DNA of 64,000 nt from Paenibacillus dendritiformis (GCF_945605565.1 NZ_OX216966.1:3340001-3404000), one strand, 5' to 3'. Numbered from the stretch's first letter, positions 42,921 through 52,225 are shown. The notes: generated from the letters alone by a model not told the origin. Program-made: numbers and translations.

Positions 42921-43194
42921 ATGATTAAATAGACATAGGGAAGCCGAGCAATCAGCCCCCGGCATCGTATACAGAACAATTTCAATGACCAGCTGCTATG
43001 TGTCTCACACAAAGCAAGTATCCCGCCTGCAGAAATGGCTGGGCGGTTGAACGTAACTGAGCCGATGGGAGGACGATCAAAAGAGCGCCGAAAGGCTCAT
43101 CTAGCAGTCAGGAAAGCAAACGCGAGAGCGTATAAGGAAGCTCGGCTCGAATAGATATCAAGATCTTCGCCGCGAGGCTTGTGCTTCGGGACGC

Positions 43195-43224
43195 TTGACA
43201 GCAGAGGGATGACGCCTATATTAT
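43195..43224 (+). promoter_or_regulatory. SigA-type promoter of zagA
   Basis: TTGACA at 43195 and TATTAT at 43219, 18 bases apart, directly abut the Zur box. Confidence 0.7.
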
Positions 43225-43247
43225 TAAATCGTAAAAATTACGATTAA
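43225..43247. promoter_or_regulatory. Zur box
   Basis: TAAATCGTAAAAATTACG followed by ATTAA agrees with the Bacillus Zur operator (AAATCGTAATNATTACGATTT) with two changes. It lies at the transcription start, so zinc-bound Zur would block the gene that follows. Confidence 0.9.
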
Positions 43248-43264
43248 CGGAGGGTATGATACGT

Positions 43265-44497
43265 ATGGCAGATCAGACGAAAGCACCGGGTACAAATCCG
43301 GGCGGACAAGTTCCCGTAACGGTATTGAGCGGCTTCCTCGGCGCCGGGAAGACGACGGTATTGAATCATGTGCTTAACAACCGCCAAGGACTCAGGGTGG
43401 CGGTAATTGTCAACGATATGAGCGAGATCAATATTGACGCCGATCTGGTAAGGTCGGGCTCCAACCTGTCGCGGACCGAGGAGAAGCTGGTGGAGTTGTC
43501 GAACGGATGCATTTGCTGCACGCTGCGCGAAGATCTGCTGAGGGAGGTTGAGCGGCTGGCGAAGGAAGGACGATACGAATATATTCTGATCGAGTCGACA
43601 GGAATCTCCGAGCCCTTGCCCGTAGCGCAGACGCTTACGTATGCGGACGAAGCGCTGGGCATCGATCTTCCCTCTCTCGTTCGGCTGGATTGCCTGGTCA
43701 CGGTCGTCGACGCGAGCCGGTTCTGGCATGATTTCGCCTCCGGTGAATCGCTGCTCGATCGGAAGCAGCAGGCGGGCGAGGAGGACAATCGGAGCGTGGT
43801 CGATCTCCTTATCGATCAGATTGAATGCAGCAACGTGCTGCTGTTGAACAAGTGCGACTCGGTGGAGGAAGAGGAGCTGAAGAAGCTCGAAGGCGTGCTG
43901 CGGGAGCTGCAGCCGGGGGCGCGCATCATTCGCACCGTGAACGGTCAGGTCGATCCGAAGCAAATTCTGAACACCGGGCTGTTCGACTTCGAGAGCGCCA
44001 GTCACACCGCTGCCTGGATTGAGGAGCGCGAACTCGAAGCCCATACCCCGGAGACCGAGGAGTACGGCATCTCTTCCTTCGTATACCGGCGTCAGCATCC
44101 ATTCCATCCGGAACGGCTCTACCGGTTCATGAATGACTGGCCGGAAGAGATCATCCGGGCCAAGGGCATGCTCTGGCTGGCCCCGGCATCGGATATCGCC
44201 GTAAGCCTGAGCCAGGCAGGACATTCCATCCAGATCGGGCCGGCCGGCTATTGGCTCGCTGCCGCGACACCGGAAGAGAGGGAGATGATCCTGGAGGAGG
44301 AGCCCGACATGCGGCTGCGCTGGCATGCGCGATGGGGAGACCGAATGAACGAGCTAGTGCTGATCGGCATTGCTCCGGATCGTTCCCGGATTGAGCGCGG
44401 GCTGGACGAATGTCTGCTGACTGCCGCCGAGATGAAGCAGGATTGGTCGGCACTCGTCAATCCGCTGGCCTGGGTTACCGAAGGGCTCGACGCGTAA
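43265..44497 (+). CDS. zagA: Zinc-responsive COG0523 GTPase (ZagA/YciC-like)
   Basis: The 410-residue metallochaperone-type GTPase has Walker A SGFLGAGKTTVLN (near residue 22), the metal motif GCICC (near 82-85), ESTGISEP, a VDAS switch and LLLNKCD, followed by a CobW C-terminal domain (YGISSFVYRRQHPFHPERLY). Proteins of this family deliver zinc when it is scarce. The perfect Zur box upstream supports the ZagA assignment over the cobalamin enzyme CobW. The ATG at 43265 is ten bases after GGAGGG; an ATG at 43256 is too near. Confidence 0.92.
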   Translation: MADQTKAPGTNPGGQVPVTVLSGFLGAGKTTVLNHVLNNRQGLRVAVIVNDMSEINIDADLVRSGSNLSRTEEKLVELSNGCICCTLREDLLREVERLAKEGRYEYILIESTGISEPLPVAQTLTYADEALGIDLPSLVRLDCLVTVVDASRFWHDFASGESLLDRKQQAGEEDNRSVVDLLIDQIECSNVLLLNKCDSVEEEELKKLEGVLRELQPGARIIRTVNGQVDPKQILNTGLFDFESASHTAAWIEERELEAHTPETEEYGISSFVYRRQHPFHPERLYRFMNDWPEEIIRAKGMLWLAPASDIAVSLSQAGHSIQIGPAGYWLAAATPEEREMILEEEPDMRLRWHARWGDRMNELVLIGIAPDRSRIERGLDECLLTAAEMKQDWSALVNPLAWVTEGLDA

Positions 44498-44505
44498 AGC
44501 GGGCG

Positions 44506-44701
44506 CCGGGGCTATCGAGCGTCTGCCGCGAAAGCGGGATACGCCAATTCGTACTCGCTTCGACCGCGGCCGTATACGAAAATATGCCGCAGGGGCGCAC
44601 GACGGAGCAATCTTCGATCTGCCCGTTTCGAATTACGGGTTGTCCGCTGCGGATACCTATAATCGCCTATTTCACCTGCTCTATGGGATTCCATTTTTGA
44701 C
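44506..44701 (+). pseudogene. NAD-dependent epimerase fragment
   Basis: One frame reads VCRESGIRQFVLASTAAVYE, the classic GalE-type strand before the catalytic Ser. The next part, SNYGLSAADTYNRLFHLLYG, is in another frame and corresponds to the region around the Tyr-x-x-x-Lys motif. Both ends of the gene are missing. It sits between zagA and a glycosyltransferase gene, and may be the leftover of a sugar-pathway gene next to it. Confidence 0.7.
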
Positions 44702-44829
44702 TACGTGGAAGGAAGATGGACGTCTGACCCGTTCCCGGCTCACGCTCCAAAATCAGGGTACCTGTACCTCTCAACAGATGCCGTTCCGTCATAGTATAAA
44801 TGGACATTACACCAAAGGGATGGAGAGCG

Positions 44830-46074
44830 ATGAAGATCCTGATCGCGAGCTTCCGGGGGATTCCACATGTAGACGGACTAAACACCTACGTCGAACATTT
44901 GAAGACGGGATTGGAACGTCAAGGACATCAGGCCGATTTTCTATGTCCAACCCCGGACGAGAGCGGATTCGGCATTTACCCCCACAACAGGGTATTGGAA
45001 AAAGAGAAGTTTCTCCCTTTTATCTCCTCGCAGTCCAACCGATACTTCGACAACCATCTGCCCGGGTTGGATCCGTGGATTCGGCAATGTGAAGTGGAGC
45101 GGTACGGGTTTGAACTGGCTGCTCTGCTTCTGGATATAAGCGAGTATGACATCATTCATGCGCAGGATATCGTATCCGCCTATGCCCTATCGCGCATCAA
45201 GCCGCCGGGAATGCCTCTCGTGACGACGATTCACGGCTGCCTCGCCCTGGAATCGTTCCGCAACCTGAAGGTGATGGGGCTGGATGCGCCCGAGCGGGGC
45301 CCTGCGCTTTGGGCTTATTCAGCTCTAATGGAACGGCTGGGCGCATCCTGTGCGCGACGAACGATCATGCCTACCCGCTGGCTGCAAGACCTGATGATCC
45401 GGGAGTTCGGGGTACATCCGGACCAGTTGATCGTCTCGCCAAACGGAATGGACGTCGAAGCCTTCATCCGCCAGATGGCAGCGCCTACCGACTGGGAACC
45501 GCCTCAAGGGAAAAAGGTAATCATCTGTCCGGCGAGGCTCCATGCCGTCAAGGGACATGTCTTTTTGCTGCAAGCTCTGCATTCGTTGAAGGCGATTCGC
45601 CAGGATTGGGTCTGCTGGCTGGTGGGAGACGGAGAGGCCGAAACGGAGCTGCGGGACATGACGGCGGCGCTGGGCCTGTCAGAGCAAGTCTTCTTCCTTG
45701 GCAGACGTCAGGATGCTGCCGCCCTGATGAGGCAGGCGGATCTGTTCGTCCTTCCCAGCCTTCAGGATAACCACCCCGTCTCGGTCATGGAGGCGCAGAT
45801 TGCCGGCAAGCTGGTCATCGTATCCAATGCGGGCGGAATTCCGGAGATGGTCCAGCACGGCGTAACCGGCCTCGTATCCGAGGCGGGACGCAGCGAACAG
45901 CTTCTGCATCATCTGCGACTGGGGCTTGATAATGACTCCTTCCGGCAGCAAGTGGGCGCGCAGGCGCAGGCATGGGGCAGGGCGCATTGGTCCCTGGAGG
46001 CGATGACCGGGCGGATCCTCGATATATATCACAGCGCTGCCGGAATGGATGAAGAGGCCCGCCATTTCCGGTAA
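44830..46074 (+). CDS. Glycosyltransferase family 4 protein
   Basis: The 414-residue GT-B enzyme opens KILIASFRGIPHVDGLNTYV and carries IHAQDIVSAYAL, a late donor-site region FVLPSLQDNHPVSVMEAQ and AGGIPEMVQHGVTGLV (the E-x7-E type motif). It moves a nucleotide-activated sugar to an unknown acceptor, perhaps in the cell wall or capsule. The ATG at 44830 follows GGGATGGAGAGCG. It follows the epimerase remnant. Confidence 0.92.
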   Translation: MKILIASFRGIPHVDGLNTYVEHLKTGLERQGHQADFLCPTPDESGFGIYPHNRVLEKEKFLPFISSQSNRYFDNHLPGLDPWIRQCEVERYGFELAALLLDISEYDIIHAQDIVSAYALSRIKPPGMPLVTTIHGCLALESFRNLKVMGLDAPERGPALWAYSALMERLGASCARRTIMPTRWLQDLMIREFGVHPDQLIVSPNGMDVEAFIRQMAAPTDWEPPQGKKVIICPARLHAVKGHVFLLQALHSLKAIRQDWVCWLVGDGEAETELRDMTAALGLSEQVFFLGRRQDAAALMRQADLFVLPSLQDNHPVSVMEAQIAGKLVIVSNAGGIPEMVQHGVTGLVSEAGRSEQLLHHLRLGLDNDSFRQQVGAQAQAWGRAHWSLEAMTGRILDIYHSAAGMDEEARHFR

Positions 46075-46109
46075 CATGCTCAGATTAATGGATGGAGGTG
46101 CCGCATACT

Positions 46110-46688
46110 ATGGCGAAGCTGACAAGTACTATCGGGCGCAAGAGAGCAGAAGAGGCCCGGCCGAGGATGGAGGCGGGGAAGAAAAGGATGGTGATGCGTG
46201 AAGGCGCCAGACGAAGGCTGCGCCGCCAGTCCCGGAGCACGCCAGGCAAGCGCGGCTTGCGGCTGGCCCTCGGGGAGCGGCTGCAGCAGAGAGTGCATCC
46301 GCTTCAGCCATCGCGCAGCGGGGGGCTCACCCCGGATTCCGCGCCTCAGGAGGAAGCCTTGAATGCACCGCTGACTCCACCCGCTGAAGAAGCGCCATCA
46401 CCGCCGCCGGCTGCCGAAGCGGCACATGGCGTCCCGGCCCCTGATGCAGAAGCGATTACGCCGCCGCCGCCAGAACCTGTCCAGGCCGCCGAGCCGCAAC
46501 CGGCGGATGACATGTTGTGGAGTCAACTGCTGAGCAGGGTGCCGGCGGACTACTCGCTGCCCGACGAAGTCATCGCAGAAGCGCTGCAGCATGCATTGGC
46601 CGCTAACATATCCCGCAGGGGAGCCTGGCCAAGGTTGTGGCGCCGCATCCAGCTCCGTTATAATGTTACGTATTCGCATATAACTTGA
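46110..46688 (+). CDS. Hypothetical protein, basic head and Pro-rich centre
   Basis: The 192-residue product begins with a strongly basic stretch (KLTSTIGRKRAEEARPRMEA, RRRLRRQSRSTPGKR), then a Pro/Ala/Glu-rich disordered centre (about 85-140) and an amphipathic tail (LWSQLLSRVPADYSLPDEVI, WPRLWRRIQLRY). GGAGGTG lies nine bases before the ATG at 46110. No known domain is seen. It sits 35 bases after the glycosyltransferase stop and probably shares its transcript. Confidence 0.6.
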   Translation: MAKLTSTIGRKRAEEARPRMEAGKKRMVMREGARRRLRRQSRSTPGKRGLRLALGERLQQRVHPLQPSRSGGLTPDSAPQEEALNAPLTPPAEEAPSPPPAAEAAHGVPAPDAEAITPPPPEPVQAAEPQPADDMLWSQLLSRVPADYSLPDEVIAEALQHALAANISRRGAWPRLWRRIQLRYNVTYSHIT

Positions 46689-46706
46689 ACAGGAGCTGAA
46701 ACTGCG

Positions 46707-47408
46707 TTGACACATACCGTCGGATTGATTTATGCGCATCCGGACGACGAGACGTTCGGATGCGCTTGCCTGATCCGCTCCCTGGCGGATCAGGGCGTCT
46801 CTGCTGCCCTGCTGACGGCCACGAGCGGAGAGGCGGGGAAGCCCGGCCGGCTTGGCCCGATGACCCGGGACGAGCTGGCTGCGCGGCGGGAGCGGGAGCT
46901 GGCTGCGGCCGGCGCGATTATGGGCTTGGCGGACATTGAGCTCCTGCGTTATCCGGACGGACAATTGTCTTCCGTCCCGCGCAGCGAGCTTGTCGCGAAG
47001 ATTGCCGCGTTCCTCAACCGGCATCGCATTGCGGTCGTCATCACTTTTCCCGAGGATGGAATCAGCGGGCATCCGGATCATATCGCCATCCATCATGCCG
47101 TCAACGAGGCGGTATGGAGCGGGATCTGCCCGCATGTGCAGAAGCTGTACTACAATATGCCGCTTACGGGCCACGAGGCGGAGGCGGGTTCGGTTATCAG
47201 CCTGGATGCCGCGCCGTATTGGGAGATGAAGGCGGCGGCGCTGCGTGCCCACAAATCTCAAATCTTGTCGGTCGAGCGTGTTTTCGGCGACTTGCAGGCA
47301 CTGCCGGCGAATGAACGGATGCGCGGGGAGTCGTTCGTCCTCGTATGGAAGCGGGGAGTGCATCATCCGGCCGTCCGGGAGCAATCGCTGCTGGATGACG
47401 TAACATGA
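46707..47408 (+). CDS. PIG-L (LmbE) family deacetylase, BshB2-like
   Basis: The 233-residue protein has the zinc-site motif AHPDDETFG at residue 10, GEAGKPG, an RYPDGQL loop and SGHPDHIAIH as the second metal motif. PIG-L enzymes remove acetyl groups from N-acetyl sugars; size and opening sequence fit BshB2 of bacillithiol synthesis, but the partner genes are not here. The start is TTG at 46707 after AGGAG. It follows the basic hypothetical gene. Confidence 0.88.
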   Translation: MTHTVGLIYAHPDDETFGCACLIRSLADQGVSAALLTATSGEAGKPGRLGPMTRDELAARRERELAAAGAIMGLADIELLRYPDGQLSSVPRSELVAKIAAFLNRHRIAVVITFPEDGISGHPDHIAIHHAVNEAVWSGICPHVQKLYYNMPLTGHEAEAGSVISLDAAPYWEMKAAALRAHKSQILSVERVFGDLQALPANERMRGESFVLVWKRGVHHPAVREQSLLDDVT

Positions 47409-47445
47409 AGAAAGCGGGCTTTGGAACGGAGTACGACAATGCGCG

Positions 47446-47480
47446 CTCCTCGGAAACTGCCGGGGAGTGTTTTTCTTTTT
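47446..47480 (+). terminator. Rho-independent terminator
   Basis: CTCCTCGG pairs with CCGGGGAG, followed by TTTTTCTTTTT. Confidence 0.85.
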
Positions 47481-47575
47481 CAAAGGATCGGCTCTATTTG
47501 TGTCCGTTTTGTGATAACATCGTATTCAGGATAGAGTGGATATTCTATTTTATGGCAAAAAGGAGAGTTGATCGC

Positions 47576-49375
47576 ATGCAAGCTAGACCGAAACGTTCTG
47601 AAGTGCCGAACGAGAAGACATGGAATTTGAGCGATCTGTTTTCAACTCAGGAAGCATGGAAGGAAGAATTGATGCAGATTCAAAAGGATGTGGCCGAGGT
47701 CGCCCGGTATGAAGGAAAGCTGGGCGAGAGCGCAGCCTCGCTGCTCGCCTGTCTCGAGGCGCGGGACGCGCTCGTTGTACGAATGTCACGGGCAAATACA
47801 TATGCGCATCTGCAGCAGTCCGGGGACGGCACGGATCCGGTCAACCAGGCGAACTCCAGCATCGCGGGCGATATGCTCTCGCAAGTCAATTCGCAGCTGT
47901 CCTTTATTTCGTCCGAGATTTTGGCGCTGCCGGACGGCACGGTGGAGCGATTCCTCGAGGAAGAGCCGAAGCTGGCCATCTACCGCAAAGGGCTGACCGA
48001 TTTGCTCGAGACGAAGCCGCATCGCCTGTCCGCGGAGACCGAAGCCGCTTTCGCTTCGTTGGGCGAGCTGTTCGGCGCACCGTACCGCATTTATCTGCGC
48101 AGCAAGCTGTCGGATATGTCATTCGCTGACGTGGAGGCAGGGGACGGAACGAAGTGGCCGGTCTCGTTCGCCCTCTATGAAGGCAAATATGAAATGTCCG
48201 CCGACCATACGCTGCGCCGCGCTGCATACGCCTCCTTCTCGGAGACGCTCAAATCGTACCAGCATACGTTCGCGCAGACGTACGCGACGGAAGTGAAGAA
48301 GCAGATCGTCCTGTCCCGCCTGCGCAAGTATAACTCCGTTACGGAGATGCTGTTGCAGCCCCAGGAAGTTACGCTCGAGATGTATCATCATATTTTGGAT
48401 ATTATCCAGGAGCAATTGGCGCCTCACATGCGCCGCTACGCCAAGCTGAAGCAGCGCGAGCTCGGGCTCGGCAAGATGATGTTCTGCGATCTGAAGGCGC
48501 CGCTCGATCCGGAATACAATCCGCATATTTCGATCGAAGAGGCAGGGAAGCTGATTGCCGAATCGCTGGAGGTGCTCGGTCCGGAATACGGCCAGATTAT
48601 GCAAGACGCGCTGAACAATCGCTGGATTGATTACGCCGATAACATCGGTAAATCGACCGGCGCGTTCTGTTCGTCGCCGTACGGGGCGCATCCGTACATT
48701 CTCATCTCCTGGGCGGACAATATGCGCGGGGCATTCACGCTGGCGCACGAGTTGGGCCATGCCGGCCACTTCGCGCTTGCCGGCCGCTATCAGCCGTATG
48801 CGACGTACCGTCCGGCGATGTACTTCATCGAAGCGCCGTCGACGATGAACGAGATGCTGCTGGCCCAGCACATCATGAAGCAATCGTCGGACAACCGGAT
48901 GAAGAGATGGGTCATTCAGCAGCTGTTGAGCACATACTATCACAACTTTGTGACGCATCTTCTCGAAGGGGAGATGCAGCGCCGCGTATATGATCTCGCT
49001 TCCGCCAATGAGCCGCTTACCGCGAAGACGCTGTCCGAGCAAAAAGGCGCTGTCCTCGCCAAGTTCTGGGGCGACGCTGTGGAGCTGGATGAGGGCGCTC
49101 ATCTGACGTGGATGCGCCAACCGCATTACTACATGGGCCTGTATCCGTACACGTATTCCGCAGGGTTAACGGTATCAACCGCCGCCGCGCGGATGATCCA
49201 GGAGGAAGGCCAGCCGGCCGTCGATCGCTGGCTTCAGGCACTCAAGGCAGGCGGCACGTTGAAGCCGCTCGACCTTATCAAGATTACTGGCGTTGATATG
49301 TCCGGCCCGGCTGCGATCGAGGAAGCCGTCGCTTATGTCGGCTCGCTCGTCGATGAGCTGGAGAGATTGTCTTAA
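47576..49375 (+). CDS. pepF: Oligoendopeptidase F (M3 family)
   Basis: The 599-residue metallopeptidase has the zinc-binding HEXXH in LAHELGHAGHFAL (near residue 390) with the third ligand Glu in APSTMNEML, plus PYGAHPYILISWADNMRGAF and a C-terminal MGLYPYTYSAGLTV. It cleaves short peptides in the cytoplasm. The frame is open back to 47405, with an ATG at 47552, but the ATG at 47576 follows AAAAGGAGAG and gives the family's normal front end (RSEVPNEKTWNLSDLF). Confidence 0.95.
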   Translation: MQARPKRSEVPNEKTWNLSDLFSTQEAWKEELMQIQKDVAEVARYEGKLGESAASLLACLEARDALVVRMSRANTYAHLQQSGDGTDPVNQANSSIAGDMLSQVNSQLSFISSEILALPDGTVERFLEEEPKLAIYRKGLTDLLETKPHRLSAETEAAFASLGELFGAPYRIYLRSKLSDMSFADVEAGDGTKWPVSFALYEGKYEMSADHTLRRAAYASFSETLKSYQHTFAQTYATEVKKQIVLSRLRKYNSVTEMLLQPQEVTLEMYHHILDIIQEQLAPHMRRYAKLKQRELGLGKMMFCDLKAPLDPEYNPHISIEEAGKLIAESLEVLGPEYGQIMQDALNNRWIDYADNIGKSTGAFCSSPYGAHPYILISWADNMRGAFTLAHELGHAGHFALAGRYQPYATYRPAMYFIEAPSTMNEMLLAQHIMKQSSDNRMKRWVIQQLLSTYYHNFVTHLLEGEMQRRVYDLASANEPLTAKTLSEQKGAVLAKFWGDAVELDEGAHLTWMRQPHYYMGLYPYTYSAGLTVSTAAARMIQEEGQPAVDRWLQALKAGGTLKPLDLIKITGVDMSGPAAIEEAVAYVGSLVDELERLS

Positions 49376-49390
49376 TCGAATCGAGAGAAG

Positions 49391-49432
49391 AACAGTAGCG
49401 GTGTCTCCCGGGAAGCGGGGGACATCGCTGCT
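49391..49432 (+). terminator. Strong stem-loop after pepF
   Basis: AGCGGTGTCTCCCG and CGGGGGACATCGCT pair across a five-base loop; the T run is short (GCTTATT). Confidence 0.5.
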
Positions 49433-49609
49433 TATTGACCGGGACATTCAGATCGCGCCGGTTCATGATGCACCCCCGACGCCACAGCTTGCATCCTTGC
49501 ATCCTTGCATCAGGGGGAAGAACTTGCTTCTGCTATTGATTTGCCGCGGCGGATAAGTGTACATTAGAACAATGGACAAGTAACAGGATGTGACAAGGAG
49601 GAAGACAAC

Positions 49610-50689
49610 ATGGCAGAACGTATGCTTGTTTTTGTCGGTTCCTATGCAGACGGCTCCGGCAGCGGGGTCTATGTGTACGAGTTCGACGAACAGAATGAAT
49701 CGCTGACATTGACAGATGAAGTATCCGGCCTTCGCAATCCAACCTTCGTTAATCTGGACGCGGAAGGCCGCCGGTTATATTCGATCGTGGAAGGAACGAA
49801 CGGGGACGGAGGGAAGACAGGGGAAGCGGCCGCTTTCGCCATCGATCCGGCGGCAGGCAAGCTGGAACTGTTGAACCGCTCCTTCACGGTTGATGCGCCG
49901 ACCTGCCATATTCAGCGCGATTCCGGCAGCAACCATATTGTAGTGGCGAGCTATCATGGCGGACGGATAGCGCTGGTTGCGCTGACGGACGACGGCCGTG
50001 TCGGCGAACAGCTGGACGTTCAGCAGCATGAAGGGCACGGGCCGAATGGCGACCGGCAGGAGAAGCCGCATCCGCACTCCGCCTTCTTCAGCCCGGACGA
50101 GCGTTATCTGTTCGTTCCGGACCTGGGCATCGATCGAATTCGGGCCTATGCGATCGACAAGGAACGCGGCAAGCTGCAGTTCCATGGCGAGACAGCTGCC
50201 CAACCGGGAGCGGGTCCACGCCATATGATGTTCCATCCGAACGGGAAGCTTGCTTTTGTCATCAATGAGCTGGACTCCTCGATTACCTCTTATCACTATG
50301 ATGCGGAGCAGGGAACGCTGCAGCCGATTGCGACCGTGCCGACGCTTCCTCCGGGCTTCAGCGGGGAGAATACGTGCGCGGAGATTGCGGTATCGGAAGA
50401 CGGAGCCTATCTGTACGGCTCGAACCGCGGTCACGACAGCATCGCCGTCTATGCGATCGACACGGCGGCAGGAACGTTGACGCTAGTGGAGCATGTGTCC
50501 GTGGAAGGGGAGCATCCGCGTCATTTCGCGCTGACACCGGGCGGACGTCACCTGATCGCGGCGAACCGGGATACGAACAACCTGGTTCTGTTCCGCGTGG
50601 ACAAGGCGACCGGCAAGCTGACATTTACCGGGAAGAGCGTTGAGGTCTCGAAGCCGGTCTGCGTCAAGCCGGCCTATTTTGAGGTATAA
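49610..50689 (+). CDS. Lactonase family protein (6-phosphogluconolactonase-like beta-propeller)
   Basis: The 359-residue seven-bladed propeller has the repeats of the YbhE/Pgl family: GVYVYEFDEQNESL, RNPTFVNLDAEGRRLYSI, HPHSAFFSPDERYLFVPDLG, PRHMMFHPNGKLAFVINEL, HPRHFALTPGGRHLIAANRD. The conserved metal or catalytic His and Arg positions are present. It may hydrolyse 6-phosphogluconolactone in the pentose phosphate route. AAGGAGGAAGACAAC precedes the ATG. Confidence 0.9.
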   Translation: MAERMLVFVGSYADGSGSGVYVYEFDEQNESLTLTDEVSGLRNPTFVNLDAEGRRLYSIVEGTNGDGGKTGEAAAFAIDPAAGKLELLNRSFTVDAPTCHIQRDSGSNHIVVASYHGGRIALVALTDDGRVGEQLDVQQHEGHGPNGDRQEKPHPHSAFFSPDERYLFVPDLGIDRIRAYAIDKERGKLQFHGETAAQPGAGPRHMMFHPNGKLAFVINELDSSITSYHYDAEQGTLQPIATVPTLPPGFSGENTCAEIAVSEDGAYLYGSNRGHDSIAVYAIDTAAGTLTLVEHVSVEGEHPRHFALTPGGRHLIAANRDTNNLVLFRVDKATGKLTFTGKSVEVSKPVCVKPAYFEV

Positions 50690-50704
50690 GCACACAATAA
50701 CGAT

Positions 50705-50746
50705 AGAGAACCCCCGCCGGAATATCTTCCAGTAGGGGTTCTTTCG
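50705..50746. terminator. Two-way terminator between converging genes
   Basis: AGAACCCCCGCCGG pairs with CCAGTAGGGGTTCT, with T-rich ends on both strands. Confidence 0.8.
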
Positions 50747-50750
50747 CGTT

Positions 50751-51392
50751 TTATTTACTTTCCGGTTCCTTGATCGTCTCCGGCTCCTTATACTCAACGC
50801 CGAACGTATCTACCGTGATCTTCTTAATCTTCTGATCCTCTGCCGGACGGTCATTCGCATCCCGCTTCGCGTTGGCAATCTCATGCACCGTCTCGATTCC
50901 GGAGGTCACTTTGCCGAATGCGGCGTACTGCCCGTCCAGATGAGGCGCATCCGCATCCATAATGAAGAATTGAGAGCCGGCCGAATCGGGATCCGTGGAA
51001 CGGGCCATCGAGATAACCCCTTCCGTATGCTTCAGATCGTTGGTTACGCCGTTCGATGAGAATTCGCCCTTGATGCTATAACCTGGTCCGCCTATTCCGG
51101 TTCCTTGCGGATCGCCGCCCTGGATCATGAAGCCGGGAATGACCCGATGGAAGATGAGTCCGTCATAAAAGCCTTTGTTGACTAACGAGATGAAGTTGTT
51201 GACGGTGTTCGGAGCGGTGTCCGGATACAATTCCACTTCAATCTTCTTGCCGCTCTCCATCTCAATCGTGACAAGCGGATGCTTGGCGCTGCCTGCGCCG
51301 CTCGCGTTGCCGCAACCCGCGACGACCATCATGGAGATGATAAGCAGGGCCATGAGGGTCAAGCCTGTGCGCTGTCTGTTACTTCGTCTCAT
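50751..51392 (-). CDS. Peptidyl-prolyl cis-trans isomerase lipoprotein (cyclophilin)
   Basis: The 213-residue protein has a lipoprotein signal with lipobox VAGC near residue 27, then a cyclophilin domain with IFHRVIPGFMIQGGDPQGTG, the core residues FHR and QGGD, GVISMARSTDPDSAGSQFFI and FGKVTSGIETV. It would assist folding of exported proteins on the outer face of the membrane. It resembles small bacterial PpiB-type enzymes. The GGTAGGAGGAATG site precedes the ATG. Confidence 0.92.
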   Translation of the reverse strand: MRRSNRQRTGLTLMALLIISMMVVAGCGNASGAGSAKHPLVTIEMESGKKIEVELYPDTAPNTVNNFISLVNKGFYDGLIFHRVIPGFMIQGGDPQGTGIGGPGYSIKGEFSSNGVTNDLKHTEGVISMARSTDPDSAGSQFFIMDADAPHLDGQYAAFGKVTSGIETVHEIANAKRDANDRPAEDQKIKKITVDTFGVEYKEPETIKEPESK

Positions 51393-52225
51393 GCATTCAT
51401 TCCTCCTACCTCTTGCTATGAAAATATCTCATACTTTACAGTATGCCATCGAATGGGTGCAAGAGCAAACAGTCGGCCCGGCAGCAGGGACGGAAAGGAG
51501 TGAGGACACCACTTCGTTATCCTGGTTATAGTTGCCGAAGCGGTTCCCGAACAGACTGACCCCGCCCGGATGGCGGACAGCTTCGCGTGTCCGCTCACGG
51601 CGTAGTGATCTTGCTGCGTTGGCGGACAGGCAGCAGGCTCCACAGGCGGGTTGGTGCAACGCAGCAAAGTATATAATTATTGAGTAAACGGTGTAAACAG
51701 GATTTACCCAGGATGGAATGAGAAGGATTGTCGTGGATGCGCGGTTATTTCGAGAATAGGGAGGTGTAGGGAGGTGGTTTTACTCCCCTTTTGTCCATTC
51801 TCCCCTCGGCTCAGCCAGCGCCCTGACGGAAAGGGAGAACTCGGGAGGACAGAGTACCTATCGCTTATCGCTGAGTTAAGGGGATAACGGGCAAAAGGCC
51901 CGTCTCGACTTATGTGTAGTGAAGCAATGTGTGCTGAAGCGATGGGATAATGAACGAAAGGCCCGCCCCCGGCTCATGCGTGGCTGAAGCAATGGGATAG
52001 TGAACGAAAGGCCCGCCCCCGGCTCATGCGTGGCTGAAGCAATGGGATAGTGAACGAAGGCCCGCCCCCGGCTCATATGTGGCTGAAGCAATGGGATAGT
52101 GAACGAAGGGCCCGCCCCGGCTCATATGTGCTGAGTCGATGGGATAATGAACGAAAGGCCCGCCCCCGGCTCATGTGTGCTGAAGCAATGGGATAGTGGG
52201 CAAGAAGCAGGGGCAGTGCCTTGAT
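51393..52225. other. 833-base region without a gene, with a minisatellite
   Basis: No credible gene was found. Its left part has a stem (GCGGACA with TGTCCGC near 51573) and a few G-rich tracts; its right part holds the tandem repeat at 51944-52189, and a degenerate copy of the repeat precedes it from about 51880. Confidence 0.6.
51944..52189 (+). repeat. Five-unit tandem repeat of about 50 bases
   Basis: Units of 50, 50, 49, 48 and 49 bases start at 51944, 51994, 52044, 52093 and 52141. Each begins GGGATAATGAACGAAAGG or close to it, contains CCCGCCCCCGGCTCAT and ends GCTGAAGCAAT or a variant. The copies differ by one or two bases each, and there is no spacer, so this is not a CRISPR array. 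Confidence 0.95.

Noticed and set aside
43244..44326. A 360-codon open frame opposite zagA
   Set aside because: It is antisense to a gene with Walker and CxCC motifs and a Zur-controlled promoter.
49489..49512. Three copies of a short GCATCCTT unit before the lactonase gene
   Set aside because: Too short and too few to call more than simple-sequence slippage.
51944..52189. Possible CRISPR array
   Set aside because: The units follow one another without unique spacers, and no cas gene is present.
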